Assembly: GCA_009746045.1 (NCBI GenBank)
Contig: RPFO01001048.1
Location: forward strand, 154,001-218,000
Direction: 5' to 3'
Length of the DNA: 64,000 nt
Origin: Mesostigma viride
Lineage: Eukaryota > Streptophyta > Mesostigmatophyceae > Mesostigmatales > Mesostigmataceae
Shown piece after piece: positions 54,601-64,000 of this stretch (the first letter of the stretch is position 1; every line of letters begins with the position of its first letter). The position numbers and the translations under genes are program-made. Under the pieces are notes generated by a model. That model worked only from the letters and a program-made list of their open reading frames with translations, was not told where the DNA came from and searched no databases.

Positions 54601-54971
54601 TGCATTGACCCCGGCTATGGTGAGTGGCTTGCATGATATGTTGCTTTTCAAGATGCATTTTTGAATTAGGCATTTCATTAAAATGTTTAAGAAGTCATTA
54701 ATAATCAATTGCACGAATCACTTCCATCCGATGTTGTCAACGTGGGCTTCATGATGAAATCGTGGAGATGACGCACATGAAGTTCACGGAACATCTTAGG
54801 TAATAAATCAAGCCGTTACGGCAGTAGAACCTTGGCCGATGAGGGTGGCGTCTTGAAGCTGTTGTCACCCTCAAGTCCGCTCGGCCAGGGGTAATCGCCC
54901 ATGTTGATTTGAAAGGTACCGCCGTCCATATGGCGGCTCCGCTTTTGGTGCGAGTTGACCAACTTCCCGTC

Positions 54972-56880
54972 TTAATCATTCCGGATTGCCTGCAGTTCAT
55001 TCCGCCTTTGTCCAAGTAAGACAGCAACTGTCACGCACTCATAGAAAACGCAAAATGCCCCGAATGCAGTTACGGCCATACGGTAGCGAGGAATAGCAGT
55101 TGAAATTTCTAGTACACAGGCAACTAGTAAGAAAAGGGACGATGCGTGCACCACCACCAATACGTACGTGCATCCCTCTCTTGAAAATGACAGCATCTTC
55201 CATGCCGTCCAAGAAAAACGCAACGTATTTAACATGAACCCGAATGCAGTTACGGTCGTAGAGTAGTGAGGACTGGCAGCTGAAAGTTCTAGTTGATGGG
55301 CTGAGAATAAGGAAAAAAATGATGCGTGCACTCACCTACCCTATTACGTCCCTCCCATGGCGAGGAACCAGCAAAACCACCCACATACCCTGTTGTGTCC
55401 CTCCCTTGACAAGGAACAAGCACGTGCACATGCCCCACCCCACATGCATGCCTCCCTTGACAAGAATCGAACGGGCACGTGCACCCACCTACCCTATGTG
55501 CACCCCTCCTTTGACAAGGAACAAGCACGTGCACGTGCCTACCCCACATGCATGCCTCCCTTGACAAGAATCGAACGAGCACGTGCACCCACCCACCCTG
55601 TGTGCACCCCTCCTTTGACAAGGAACAAGCACGTGAACTCACCTACACTACGCGCGTCCCTCCCTTGACAAGGAATAGGCACGTGCACATGCCTACCCCA
55701 CATCCATGCCTCCCCTGACCAGTAACAAGCACGTGCACCCACCTACCCTACGTGCATCCCTCCTGTGACATGGAACAAGCACGTGCACCCACCAACCCTA
55801 TGTACGTGCCTCTTGACAAGCAACAAGCACGTGCACCCACCTACCCTAAGTGCCCCCCTCCTTCGACAAGGAACAAGCATGTGCACTCACCTACCGTACG
55901 TGAATCCCTCCCTTGGCAAGGACCAAGCACGTGCACCCACCTACCCGATGTCCGCCCCTCCCTTGATAAGGTACAAGCATGCCCACCCACCTACCCTACC
56001 TGCATCCCTCCCTTGACATGGAACAACCATGTGCACATTCCTACTCCACATGCCCCCCTCCTTTGACAAGGAACAAGCATGTGCACTCATCTACCGCACG
56101 TGCATCCCTCCCTTGACAAGGAACAAGCAAGCCCACCCACCTACCCTACCTGCATCCCTCCCTTGACATGAAACAAGCACGTGCACATGCCTACCCCACA
56201 TGCATGCCTCCCTTGACAAGGAACGAGCACGTGCACCCACCCACCCTGTGTGCACCCCTCCTTTGACAAGGAACAAGCACATGAACTCACCTACACTACG
56301 TGCGTCCCTCCCTTGACAAGGAATAAGCACGTGCACATGCCTACCCCACATCCATGCCTCCCCTGACCAGTAACAAGCACGTGCACTCACCTACCCTACG
56401 TATGTGCCTCTTGACAAGGACCAAGCTCGTGCACCCACCTACCATACGTGAATCCCTCCCTTGACAAGGTACACGCATGCCCACCAACCTACCCTACGTG
56501 GGCCCCTCCCTTGATAAGGTACAAGCATGACCAGCCACCTACCCCGCGAGCCTCCCTACTTTGACAAGGAACAAGCATGTGGGCCCGCTAGCATGGCAGC
56601 AAGGAAGACATTACCCTAACATGGCATGGCCAAAGCAAAAGAGACAGAGAAGTCAATGGAGAGAGAGCTCCTAAGAACTCCTAGTAAAATTGGAAACCAT
56701 GGAGGGCAAAAAACGTTCAACAACTTACGATGGGCATCGGCACATACAGAGAAGCCCAGGTGTGCCAGGTGTAAAATAAGCGAGATTGAAGTGTCGCCTA
56801 CCTCGTGGGAGACTTTTGGTATCTGGTAAACAATGAAAGCGAGTGGAAAGATGGACAACGTGAAAATAACATACAATCCA
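54972..56880 (-). CDS. Two exons of an unidentified membrane protein
   Basis: Minus-strand exon 56802-56880 is bounded by tgcattgcag and GAG|gtaggc and reads GLYVIFTLSIFPLAFIVYQI then PKVSHE, one TM helix. The last exon, 54972-55108, follows tgtactag and reads ISTAIPRYRMAVTAFGAFCV then FYECVTVAVLLGQRRNELQ, another helix with a short basic tail and stop TAA. Exons between and upstream could not be joined with confidence. The style (small exons, hydrophobic helices) resembles the transposon-borne gene at 21-24 kb. Function unknown. Confidence 0.4.
55190..55325 (-). repeat. Upstream echo of the last exon of the membrane-protein gene
   Basis: On the minus strand the segment aactagaactttcagctgcc ... 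ccgtaactgcattcggg parallels 55040-55112 (tactagaaatttcaactgct ... ccgtaactgcattcggg), including the TAG acceptor and a distant gatgctgtc/gttgctgtc end. The copy has indels and its frame is broken. Confidence 0.75.
55330..56590 (+). repeat. ~52-bp minisatellite, about 24 degenerate copies
   Basis: The consensus includes ctcccttgacaaggaacaag and cacgtgcacccacctaccct. Variants form blocks (acatgcc, acgtgcatcc, gtgtgcacccc), and the block 55500-55745 is partly repeated at 56180-56400, showing a higher-order duplication. It lies in an intron of the minus-strand membrane-protein gene. Confidence 0.93.
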
Positions 56881-57560
56881 CTGCAATGCATGCAAAGAGG
56901 ACAGAATCAGTAATAAAGCGCGCTGCATTCAGGCAGCGCTGAGCAATTGAACGGTGAACAATTTAATCCGGAACGAATTGTCTACGCGACTCGATGCGAC
57001 TAAACGTGGCATGCATACGCGGTCGCTGACTGAAGACATTGTGTACCTGGCTCAGCAAGGTGCGCTTGCAGCCGCTTTCTTAAATATGCCGCAGGCGCAC
57101 GATGTAACGAATTGAAGTTTGCATGTAGTAACAAAGGCAAGAAAAGCGGTGTAGCTGGCTACCGACTACGCCATAGTAAGCTGTATCGGAGTTGGCGCTG
57201 CCGATGGCTGGAAACGGATGACCGAATCATGCTAAACTGGGGCTCCAAAAGGGCTTGTCATGCATCCTAGTGCGCCTTTTGCTTTTTTTTCTTCAAGCAT
57301 CGTGAGCATGCGGGTTTAGGGGGGCGCTTATTCTTGCACCACTATCAGTCGGCTGGACTGCAATCGGCATAGCCAGCGCAAGGTGATGCAAGGGCAGGCA
57401 AACTTTACCAGCTCGTTCAAGGCTCGTTGATGAAATTCAAACATCTAGGCGGCGCGTCTGCAACGGCTCATCGCAATTCGAATTCGCAAGCAGAACCCTC
57501 GTTACACGTGGCGCATGCAGAGATCTGCTTCGGGCGGCTTGGCGTATCTCACTGCGTCGT
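56881..57560. other. Unassigned sequence upstream of the membrane-protein exon
   Basis: Low GC bias, no long frame, no recognised motif; further minus-strand exons may hide here. Confidence 0.35.
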
Positions 57561-57604
57561 GACTCGAGTACATAGTCAGCCTAGTTAGTACTCTGGGGGC
57601 CTCG

Positions 57605-58201
57605 AGTTCGGCAGTCCCCTATTCGGAAATCCCGGATCATATGTACTCCACACTATGTACTCTTGGAGTACATAGTGTGCCACCCTATGTACTCTTGGAG
57701 TACATAGTGTGGATTACATAGGTAGTCACTCCTTCCTATGTAATACGGGCGTGTCTCACCGCGTCGGCAGTCCCCTACTCGGAAATCCCGGATCATATGT
57801 ACTCCACACTATGTACTCTTGGAGTACATAGTGTGCCACCCTATGTACTCTTGGAGTACATAGTGTGGAGTACATAGTCACTCCTTCCTATGTAATACGG
57901 GCGTGTCTCACCGCGTCGGCAGTCCCCTATTCGGAAATCCCGGATCATATGTACTCCACACTATGTACTCTTGGAGTACATAGTGTGCCACCCTATGTAC
58001 TCTTGGAGTACATAGTGTGGAGTACATAGTCACTCCTTCCTATGTAATACGGGCGTGTCTCACCGCGTCGGCAGTCCCCTATTCGGAAATCCCGGATCAT
58101 ATGTACTCCACACTATGTACTCTTGGAGTACATAGTGTGCCACCCTATGTACTCTTGGAGTACATAGTGTGGAGTACATAGTCACTCCTTCCTATGTAAT
58201 A
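57605..58201. repeat. 152-bp satellite, four copies, two hairpins per unit
   Basis: Unit starts (gcagtcccct) are at 57611, 57767, 57919 and 58071. Each unit contains the dyad cacactatgtactc-ttg-gagtacatagtgtg and a second nearly equal dyad. Copies are almost identical; the first carries a 4-bp extra (aggt) and a gtggattac variant. Confidence 0.95.
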
Positions 58202-58203
58202 CC

Positions 58204-58312
58204 GGTGTAATCATGCGTAATCATGCGTAATCATGCGTAATCATGCGTAATCATGCGTAATCATGCGTAATCATCAGAGTAATCATCAGAGTAATCATCA
58301 GAGTAATCATCG
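58204..58312 (+). repeat. 10-bp (gcgtaatcat) then 12-bp (cagagtaatcat) tandem repeats
   Basis: About six 10-bp units followed by three to four 12-bp units sharing the gtaatcat core; directly adjacent to the 152-bp satellite. Confidence 0.93.
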
Positions 58313-58350
58313 TCCAGACAAGCTGCACTGCCCCTAAGACCCTAACTTAC

Positions 58351-58798
58351 ACAAGATGGCGATGGTCGTCGCCGGCAGCTCGACAAGTTCAGGGCAGCAC
58401 GAAATAAGACAGGCAAGCCGACGCTGGCGCTCATCCCAATGAGGCCATTCATCCGAAGCAGCCTCCATAACCTGGCCGCTCTTAGGGTGGCGAATCGGGG
58501 CGTCGTTGTCGTTGCGGAGCTTCAGCACGCTTGTCACAGCGGCGTCATTGTAGGCGAGTAAGGTATCGATGTCTGCCAGGCTCAAACGCTGGCCTGGCAT
58601 GTAGAATGAGGAAGAAATGGCGTCCGGCAAGGAGGTTTCAGCAGCTATCGGAGTTGCTTCCGAAGTTGCTTCCGAAGTCTTGGATCGCTTGTTAGCGGCG
58701 TTCTTGGCGACGACAATGTCGTGGGCGATTTTGTTTGCAGCAATCTGGGCATCAATAGAATCGGCGGCAAGAGCTGAAGACGATGCGGGGACCTCCAT
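58351..58798 (-). CDS. Hypothetical protein, first exon
   Basis: The minus-strand frame starts MEVPASSSALAADSIDAQI and reads to a strong donor (cttgt|gtaagtta) at 58350; without splicing it stops at 58334. It includes a Ser/Thr-rich stretch, GQRLSLADIDTLLAYND and a DEWPHWDERQRRLACLISCC helix. Composition is coding-like and no frame competes on the other strand. I do not recognise the family. If spliced, the 152-bp satellite would lie in the next intron. Confidence 0.45.
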
Positions 58799-59012
58799 AG
58801 CTACGTTTAATAGCACCTAGACGAGGGCAGGGGGCGCAGGCACACTGATCACGTGCGTGGTGCCGCCATAATGTGCAGAAAAATAGCGAGATCTGCTGGG
58901 CAGGCCGCTGGCGATAACTTGCGAAATCCTGGGCGATGGCTGCCAAAAATTAGATCGGCGTGTTCGTCATCAAAAGGCGAGTCTATTGCAATTTACCCGA
59001 CCAAATTTCATC

Positions 59013-59702
59013 ATGGAGGGAGGGAGGGAGGGAGGGAGGGAGGGAGGGAGGGAGGGAGGGAGGGAGGGAGGGAGGGAGGGAGGGAGGGAGGGAGGGAGGG
59101 AGGGAGGAGGAGGGAGGGAGGGAGGGAGGGAGGGAGGGAGGGAGGGAGGGAGGGAGGGAGGGAGGAGGGAGGGAGGGAGGGAGGGAGGAGGGAGGGAGGG
59201 AGGGAGGGAGGGAGGGAGGGAGGGAGGGAGGGAGGGAGGGAGGAGGGAGGGAGGAGGAGGGAGGGAGGGAGGGAGGGAGGAGGAGGGAGGAGGGAGGGAG
59301 GGAGGGAGGAGGGAGGGAGGGAGGGAGGGAGGGAGGGAGGGAGGGAGGAGGGAGGGAGGGAGGGAGGGAGGGAGGAGGGAGGGAGGGAGGGAGGAGGGAG
59401 GAGGAGGGAGGGAGGGAGGGAGGGAGGAGGAGGGAGGGAGGGAGGGAGGGAGGGAGGGAGGGAGGGAGGGAGGGAGGGAGGGAGGGAGGGAGGGAGGGAG
59501 GGAGGGAGGGAGGGAGGGAGGGAGGAGGGAGGGAGGGAGGGAGGGAGGGAGGGAGGGAGGGAGGGAGGGAGGAGGGAGGGAGGAGGGAGGGAGGGAGGGA
59601 GGAGGGAGGGAGGGAGGAGGGAGGAGGGAGGGAGGAGGGAGGGAGGGAGGGAGGAGGGAGGGAGGGAGGGAGGGATGGATGGATGGATGGATGGATGGAT
59701 GT
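59013..59702 (+). repeat. (ggga)n/(gga) array with terminal (atgg)n
   Basis: About 660 bp of gggagg units with scattered ggagg deletions, then eight atgg units to 59702. It is strongly purine-rich on the plus strand. All frames are open and give Gly/Arg/Glu repeats. Confidence 0.97.
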
Positions 59703-59706
59703 TCTT

Positions 59707-59741
59707 AATTAATTAATTAATTAATTAATTAATTAATTAAT
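59707..59741 (+). repeat. (ttaa)n tetranucleotide run
   Basis: About nine ttaa units directly after the atgg run; similar shorter ttaa runs terminate LINE tails at 9412 and 60230. Confidence 0.95.
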
Positions 59742-59764
59742 GGTCAAATTAAAGGCAATCATGG

Positions 59765-60020
59765 TACATGAAGCGAGACAAATCATGCCTGGACGCATGG
59801 CGATGTAAGAGCCCCCCCTCCCCCACGCCAGGAGGAAGGGGTGCGTGACTGAGTAGAGTAGTTAGGATTTTGTATTAGAGAGACAACTTTGTATATTATC
59901 AAGGAGACAACTTTGTATATAAGATTAGAGTGAGATCAGCTAGTCTTCGCGGCTCAGTTCTAATGCACCCACCCCCATCAGTCCATGGAATACGTGCTCC
60001 TGCTCCAGATCCTTAATTAA
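59765..60020 (+). mobile_element. LINE fragments: reversed 5' trace and 3' tail
   Basis: A reversed trace of the LINE opening (gcgagacaaatcatgcctgg, 59773 on) precedes the basic-end and tail sequence (gaggaaggggtgcgtgactg, agtagagtagttaggatttt), matching 9270-9430 and 30660-30800, with a duplicated tatcaaggagacaactttgt insert. Confidence 0.75.
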
Positions 60021-60234
60021 GGCCAAAATGAGTCCCTTCCAAACAACGTTTGCACTTAGATAGTTAGACGAATTATGCCCGACGAAGCTGGAACTTAACA
60101 GCCACAATGAATTACGGTTGTTCAGACCTTGTACAACGCCTCAGGGCATTTGGAGCCCTGAATGGTAACAAATGCTAACAAGGTAGTGTTGCTATCAATA
60201 ATGATTTTAAAAATTAATATGATGTCATTAATTA

Positions 60235-60390
60235 ATTAATTAGTTATCAACATCACTCCGTTGGGAGTAAATGTAGCACATATCCCTGAGAAGGGGCATA
60301 TGGCTTTTAATACATTCTAGGCTACTTCATGCAAGGGTGGGAATGTAAGCTACCCCTGCTCTAGGTGCACCAGGGCACCTGCACCACCAT
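60235..60390 (-). mobile_element. Second-family LINE 3' tail, minus copy
   Basis: It matches 47695-47825 and the reverse complement of 33400-33545 (catatccctgagaa, ttttaatacattctaggcta, ctacttc(a/c)tgcaaggg). It follows a taattaatt run. Confidence 0.82.
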
Positions 60391-61000
60391 GTCATATTAC
60401 AACCAAAACTGGTCGTCATCATGCAAGCATCTGAAGCATGGTCGCAAAACTTCGTGTGCAAAATCTCATGTCATAAGGAGCCCAACATTATGACAATTGC
60501 CAGGCTTTGTAAAGATTTTTGATTTAACGATGACTACAGCACAAACAGTGAGCGAAACCCTGGTGCATGTGAATGCCTGAGTGGCGACTGTTCCTAACAG
60601 AATGCAAGATGTAAGGTAGACATTGCGAGTATGCCACAAATGTGTGATGTGCAGTGCACATGCATGTGAGCTACCATGGTCCGGATTCTCCCGATTTCTG
60701 GCCTGCGCTGGTTGTCTCCTTGATGTATACCCCATGACACCATACTTCTAAACTACTTAAGAACCTTGGCACATTGCAAAATGGGAAAGAAAGCTGAACA
60801 ATACATGCAACATCACTCACTAACACAGCCATGTGATTGCTACCAACACGTACCATGTACATCCTGTGTGAAATTATTGGCAACGACACGCCAAGCAAAC
60901 GCCAAGGTATAGTATAACTGCGACAGGCTGGCACATGTCACCTGGCATCCACGTATGCTCACCCCAAGGCATTGGCATATCCCCATGTCTATATCCGTTG
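60391..61000. other. Intergenic with one LINE-related repeat
   Basis: At 60676-60724 the sequence ctaccatggtccggattctc ... ggttgtctccttgat is a copy of the 29.7/30.2-kb repeat in reverse orientation. Nothing else is recognised. Confidence 0.6.
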
Positions 61001-61014
61001 CCCTTTGTGCGTAC

Positions 61015-61957
61015 CGAGTCACCCATGCAGTCACCCACCCATGCATCCACCTGGCCCACCCACACAAGTACTCATACACTTGCGCACCTGAGTACCCAGC
61101 CACCCACTGGTCCACCCACCCGGTGACCCAGCCAGCCAGCCACGCACCTACTAAACCAACCTATCTAACCACTCGTGCACCCAGGCACCCAGCCACATAC
61201 CCACCCACTGGGACATCCACCCACCCAGCTAGCCACATATGCAATCTACCCACCTAGGCAATAAGGAGGCATTCACCCATCCTTTTATCCAGGCACCCAT
61301 TACTAAAACCACGCAGCCACCTAACCACCCAGCCAGCTGGCCCCATGTGTGCCCACCAGGCCGCCCACCCCTGACCCACCCACGCCCCTTCCCACTCGAC
61401 CACTCTTTCCCCCCATACCCTTATACCCACCGACCTGCACCCACTCACCCTCACACATCCACATCCTCTCAGCCAGTCACCCACCCATCTCACCCCTAAC
61501 ATGCACAGCCCTCCACCCGCGATAGGTGAGTCGATCCCAACTACAAAACCACCCACCCACCCATATCCGTGCACCCACCCACCCATCTACCTTCCCCATC
61601 GCTCACCCCACCCACTTCTAATCACAGCTACACATCCACCCGCCACAAACCAACGGTGCAAATCCTCCAGCCCATGCAACAGTTTCACTCAGGCATCCAA
61701 CAATGCACCCACCTAGGAGTTCCCAAACCCCGTCGATCCCCCAGCCACCTGGCGATTCACTTATAAGCAACCACCCTTGCACCCATCCACCCACCATAAC
61801 CACCCACCCACCCGCCCTCCCTCCCTCCCTCCCTCCCTCCCTCCCTCCCTCCCTCCCTCCCTCCCTCCCTCCCTCCCTCCCTCCCTCCCTCCCTCCCTCC
61901 CTCCCTCCCTCCCTCCCTCCCTCCCTCCCTCCCTCCCTCCCTCCCTCCCTCCCTCCC
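61015..61957 (+). repeat. CACCCA-rich degenerate tract followed by (ctcc)n array
   Basis: 61015-61815 is dominated by imperfect cacccaccca-type pentamer/hexamer repeats. 61818-61957 is an uninterrupted (ctcc)n run of about 35 units, complementary in kind to the (ggga)n array at 59.0 kb. Confidence 0.92.
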
Positions 61958-62519
61958 GCCACCCCACCCACCCACCCTCTCCAACTGCATGTGGACTGCC
62001 TCTCCCAGCGACTCGGCCAGCCGTTTGAGTGTGTTTGGGACCATATGCTGATGCCCATGGATATTACGCGCGCCATCAACCAGGCAACACCAGTGACACT
62101 TGAGCTCCTTGTTATCCTTCTCATCGGATGTACTGACGACACCCTGCACAATTACAGCTCACAAGGCAACTAACATGCTGGAGGAACGCATCCGCCGCAG
62201 TGGACGTCAGTAACGGATGTTGCAATGTTGCTGGAGGGAGGTCAATCGACCGCACCCGTACATACAAGGGGCAATTATTGATGCGTCATACCCAAAACAG
62301 GAAGAAAATGTGGCACAACTAACCTTGCCATCAACATGGATGGACGGAGTTGGAGACCAACTGCAGCGCGGCATTCGCAAGGGCACAGGCTGTGTTGTTC
62401 AGCAGGTCCACCGCTGGACTGCCCGATGCCGAGTCCAGGTTCTTCCTTACACAAACTCTCCACAAGCGTGATTGTCGCGTCCTTGGCTGCCAACTGCGGA
62501 AAGGAGGCCAGTGCTCGCT

Positions 62520-63235
62520 TCAGCAGGAACTCGGCAATTGCAATCACGGTGGGCCCTGGCACGATTTGCAGGCCTACACATGCTTGCCCCGCATGTGCCT
62601 CCCCCACGTGTGCATCCACCGCAGTTGACGTGCTCGCTCGCAGCTCCCACTACCGCTGGCTTCGTTGCCATGTTCCTCCACCCGTTGCCTCTTGCATCTT
62701 AGCTGTTCCTCGCGCTTCTCCGCAGCCTCTCTTTCCCTCTCTTCCTCTCTCTTTTCTGCTGCCGTTCATGCCTTGCTCCAGATATAGATGTGGCTGCTTA
62801 GGCGTTCAATCTGCATCACAGAATTGGACGATATGCACGTCAAAGGAAAGCCAACCAAGCAGCAACATTACCAACAATGTAGCGGGAGGGTCAGTGCAGA
62901 GGCCAGCAACATAACTGCCTTAGTCTTGTACTCCTACCATACACATTAGGGAAGACTGCTGGCATGGCAGCCTGCATCACAGCAATGAATTGCCGCCAAC
63001 TAAAATAAGAGAGTGACTCACCGCTACTCTTCCCTGAAGCCGACTGGTCACACCTCCATTGTGGCGTTGTTTTACCACTTTAAGGCTCTTCCACAGCGTG
63101 CGATTTTGTTGATGCCATTTTCTCAATTCCTGTAGCATATATTTTGCCCCCGCCGCACGCTTCCATGGGTTGCCATGTACATCATACTTTGCTGATGCTG
63201 CAGAGAAGTCAAGCGGTTCTTTGCATTCCCTCACC
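62520..63235 (-). CDS. Unresolved minus-strand gene with acidic/basic coiled-coil end
   Basis: Candidate exon 63022-63235 (acceptor aatacag, donor GCG|gtgagt) reads ASAKYDVHGNPWKRAAGAKY then LQELRKWHQQNRTLWKSLK. A short following exon near 62940-62975 reads AAMPAVFPNVY before gtagga. Further down, a Glu/Arg-rich frame (62580-62740, REEEREREAAEKREEQ and on to stop) could be the last exon. This order recalls Myb/SANT-like transposon or nuclear proteins that end in a charged coiled coil, but I recognise no specific family. Joins are uncertain. Confidence 0.3.
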
Positions 63236-63296
63236 TGTATTCAACGGCAACGCCAAAACGGAATGCCAACGAATGCGGAGCGGGGGAACAAGGCAT

Positions 63297-63870
63297 AAAT
63301 CAACGCATGGTGAACCGGCAGATGCTGAGGCAGACACGACAATGCACTGGGTGCATGGCAACCATGTGAACACTGATGGTAGCACTCACATGCCTAACAA
63401 GCATTTTCTTTGTTTCCCCTGGGTTAGAGTGTAAGGCCTATGCCAACCAAGGTAAACAACAAAACAACACATCCTAAACTGCCCTAACTGACATGGGCAA
63501 CAAACATGGCCAATGGAGGACAAGGAACCAAGTAGGATCATCCAACAGGATCATGGTATTATGGCAGCTTGCATGCAGTAAATTACATCAAGCATGGTTG
63601 GCTCAGCACATTGAAGTATTGTCACATCATTAGAACAAGGGAAAGTCAGAAATCAACGCATGGTGAACCGGCAGATGATGAGGCAGACACGACAATGCAC
63701 TTGGTGCATGGCAACTATGTGAACACTGATGGTAGCATTCACATGCCTAACAAGCATTTTCTCTGTTTCCCCTGGGTTAGAGTGTAAGGCCTATGCCAAC
63801 CCAGCTAAACAACAAAACAACACATCCTAAACTGCGCTAACTGACATGGGCAACAAACATGGCCAATGGA
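63297..63870 (+). repeat. Direct duplication of a ~225-bp segment, 353 bp apart
   Basis: 63297-63520 (aaatcaacgcatggtgaacc to aacatggccaatgga) recurs at 63650-63868 with few differences (gctgag/gatgag, caaccatgtg/caactatgtg). Unrelated sequence fills the gap. Confidence 0.93.
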
Positions 63871-64000
63871 CACAACACCTTGAAATGGCCTTTTTTTTAC
63901 ATAAATTATGGCCCATGGCAAGTTTATTGTCCGATTGACCTAGGATTGGATCCCACCACTCCCCGGGATGTGTCTGGCTAGTGGTGGAGTAGTTGAGTCA
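63871..64000. other. Window end, nothing recognised
   Basis: Short AT-rich unique sequence with a T run. Confidence 0.5.

Noticed and set aside
55319-56066. Plus-strand frames of repeated HVHxPT...LT(R/W)N units
   Set aside because: Produced by the ~52-bp minisatellite; indels shift the frame repeatedly.
58853-59716. Gly/Arg/Glu-rich frames of ~250-290 residues
   Set aside because: Pure product of the (ggga)n array, open in three frames.

Overview
The window looks like nuclear DNA of a green alga (chlorophyte or prasinophyte type). The genes have many short exons separated by long GT-AG introns full of tandem repeats. Two genes have plant or plastid-type relatives (a DUF3067 protein, and a CGL160/ATP-synthase-protein-I-like membrane protein). 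A degenerate CCCTAAA-type telomere-like tract lies inside an intron. I cannot name the species. All gene models below were built by eye from splice-site phase, open frames and family motifs; no search was run.

Layout. (1) 1-6673, plus: a 5'-incomplete membrane-anchored cyclic-nucleotide phosphodiesterase with a sensor-like ectodomain end, one TM helix and a complete PDEase_I catalytic domain. (2) 8.3-10.45 kb: two 5'-truncated LINE reverse-transcriptase copies facing tail to tail. (3) 11.8-17.0 kb, minus: a plastid-type four-TM protein resembling CGL160/AtpI. (4) 17099-24857: a 7.76-kb DNA transposon with identical 210-bp terminal inverted repeats and a 9-bp target-site duplication. It carries part of a multi-exon seven-TM-receptor-like gene on the minus strand and very large coding-compatible repeat arrays. 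(5) 25603-29216, plus: a complete DUF3067 gene. Genes 3 and 5 are head to head, and the transposon split their shared upstream region. (6) 29.7-37.4 kb: a dense nest of LINE fragments (ORF1, endonuclease, RT and 3' tails), one small TA-flanked MITE and one hAT-type MITE. (7) 37710-46394, plus: a complete nine-exon WDR46/UTP7 gene (nucleolar WD40, BING4CT domain), with one GC-AG intron. (8) 46.6-54.1 kb: another LINE copy, a decayed transposase-like gene with several frameshifts, and the 3' part of a second kind of LINE with a restriction-like endonuclease. (9) 54.1-64 kb: exons of an unidentified membrane protein, several satellites (52-bp, 152-bp hairpin-rich, GGGA and CTCC arrays), a hypothetical exon, LINE tails, and a poorly resolved minus-strand gene near 62.5-63.2 kb.

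Three observations stand out. The TIR element carries a receptor-like gene fragment and has parted a divergent gene pair. Several unrelated genes have degenerate 'echo' copies of an exon end plus its splice site in the adjoining intron, suggesting introns that grow by local duplication across the exon boundary. The 152-bp satellite carries two near-perfect hairpins per unit. No rRNA, tRNA, CRISPR or bacterial-type operon was seen.
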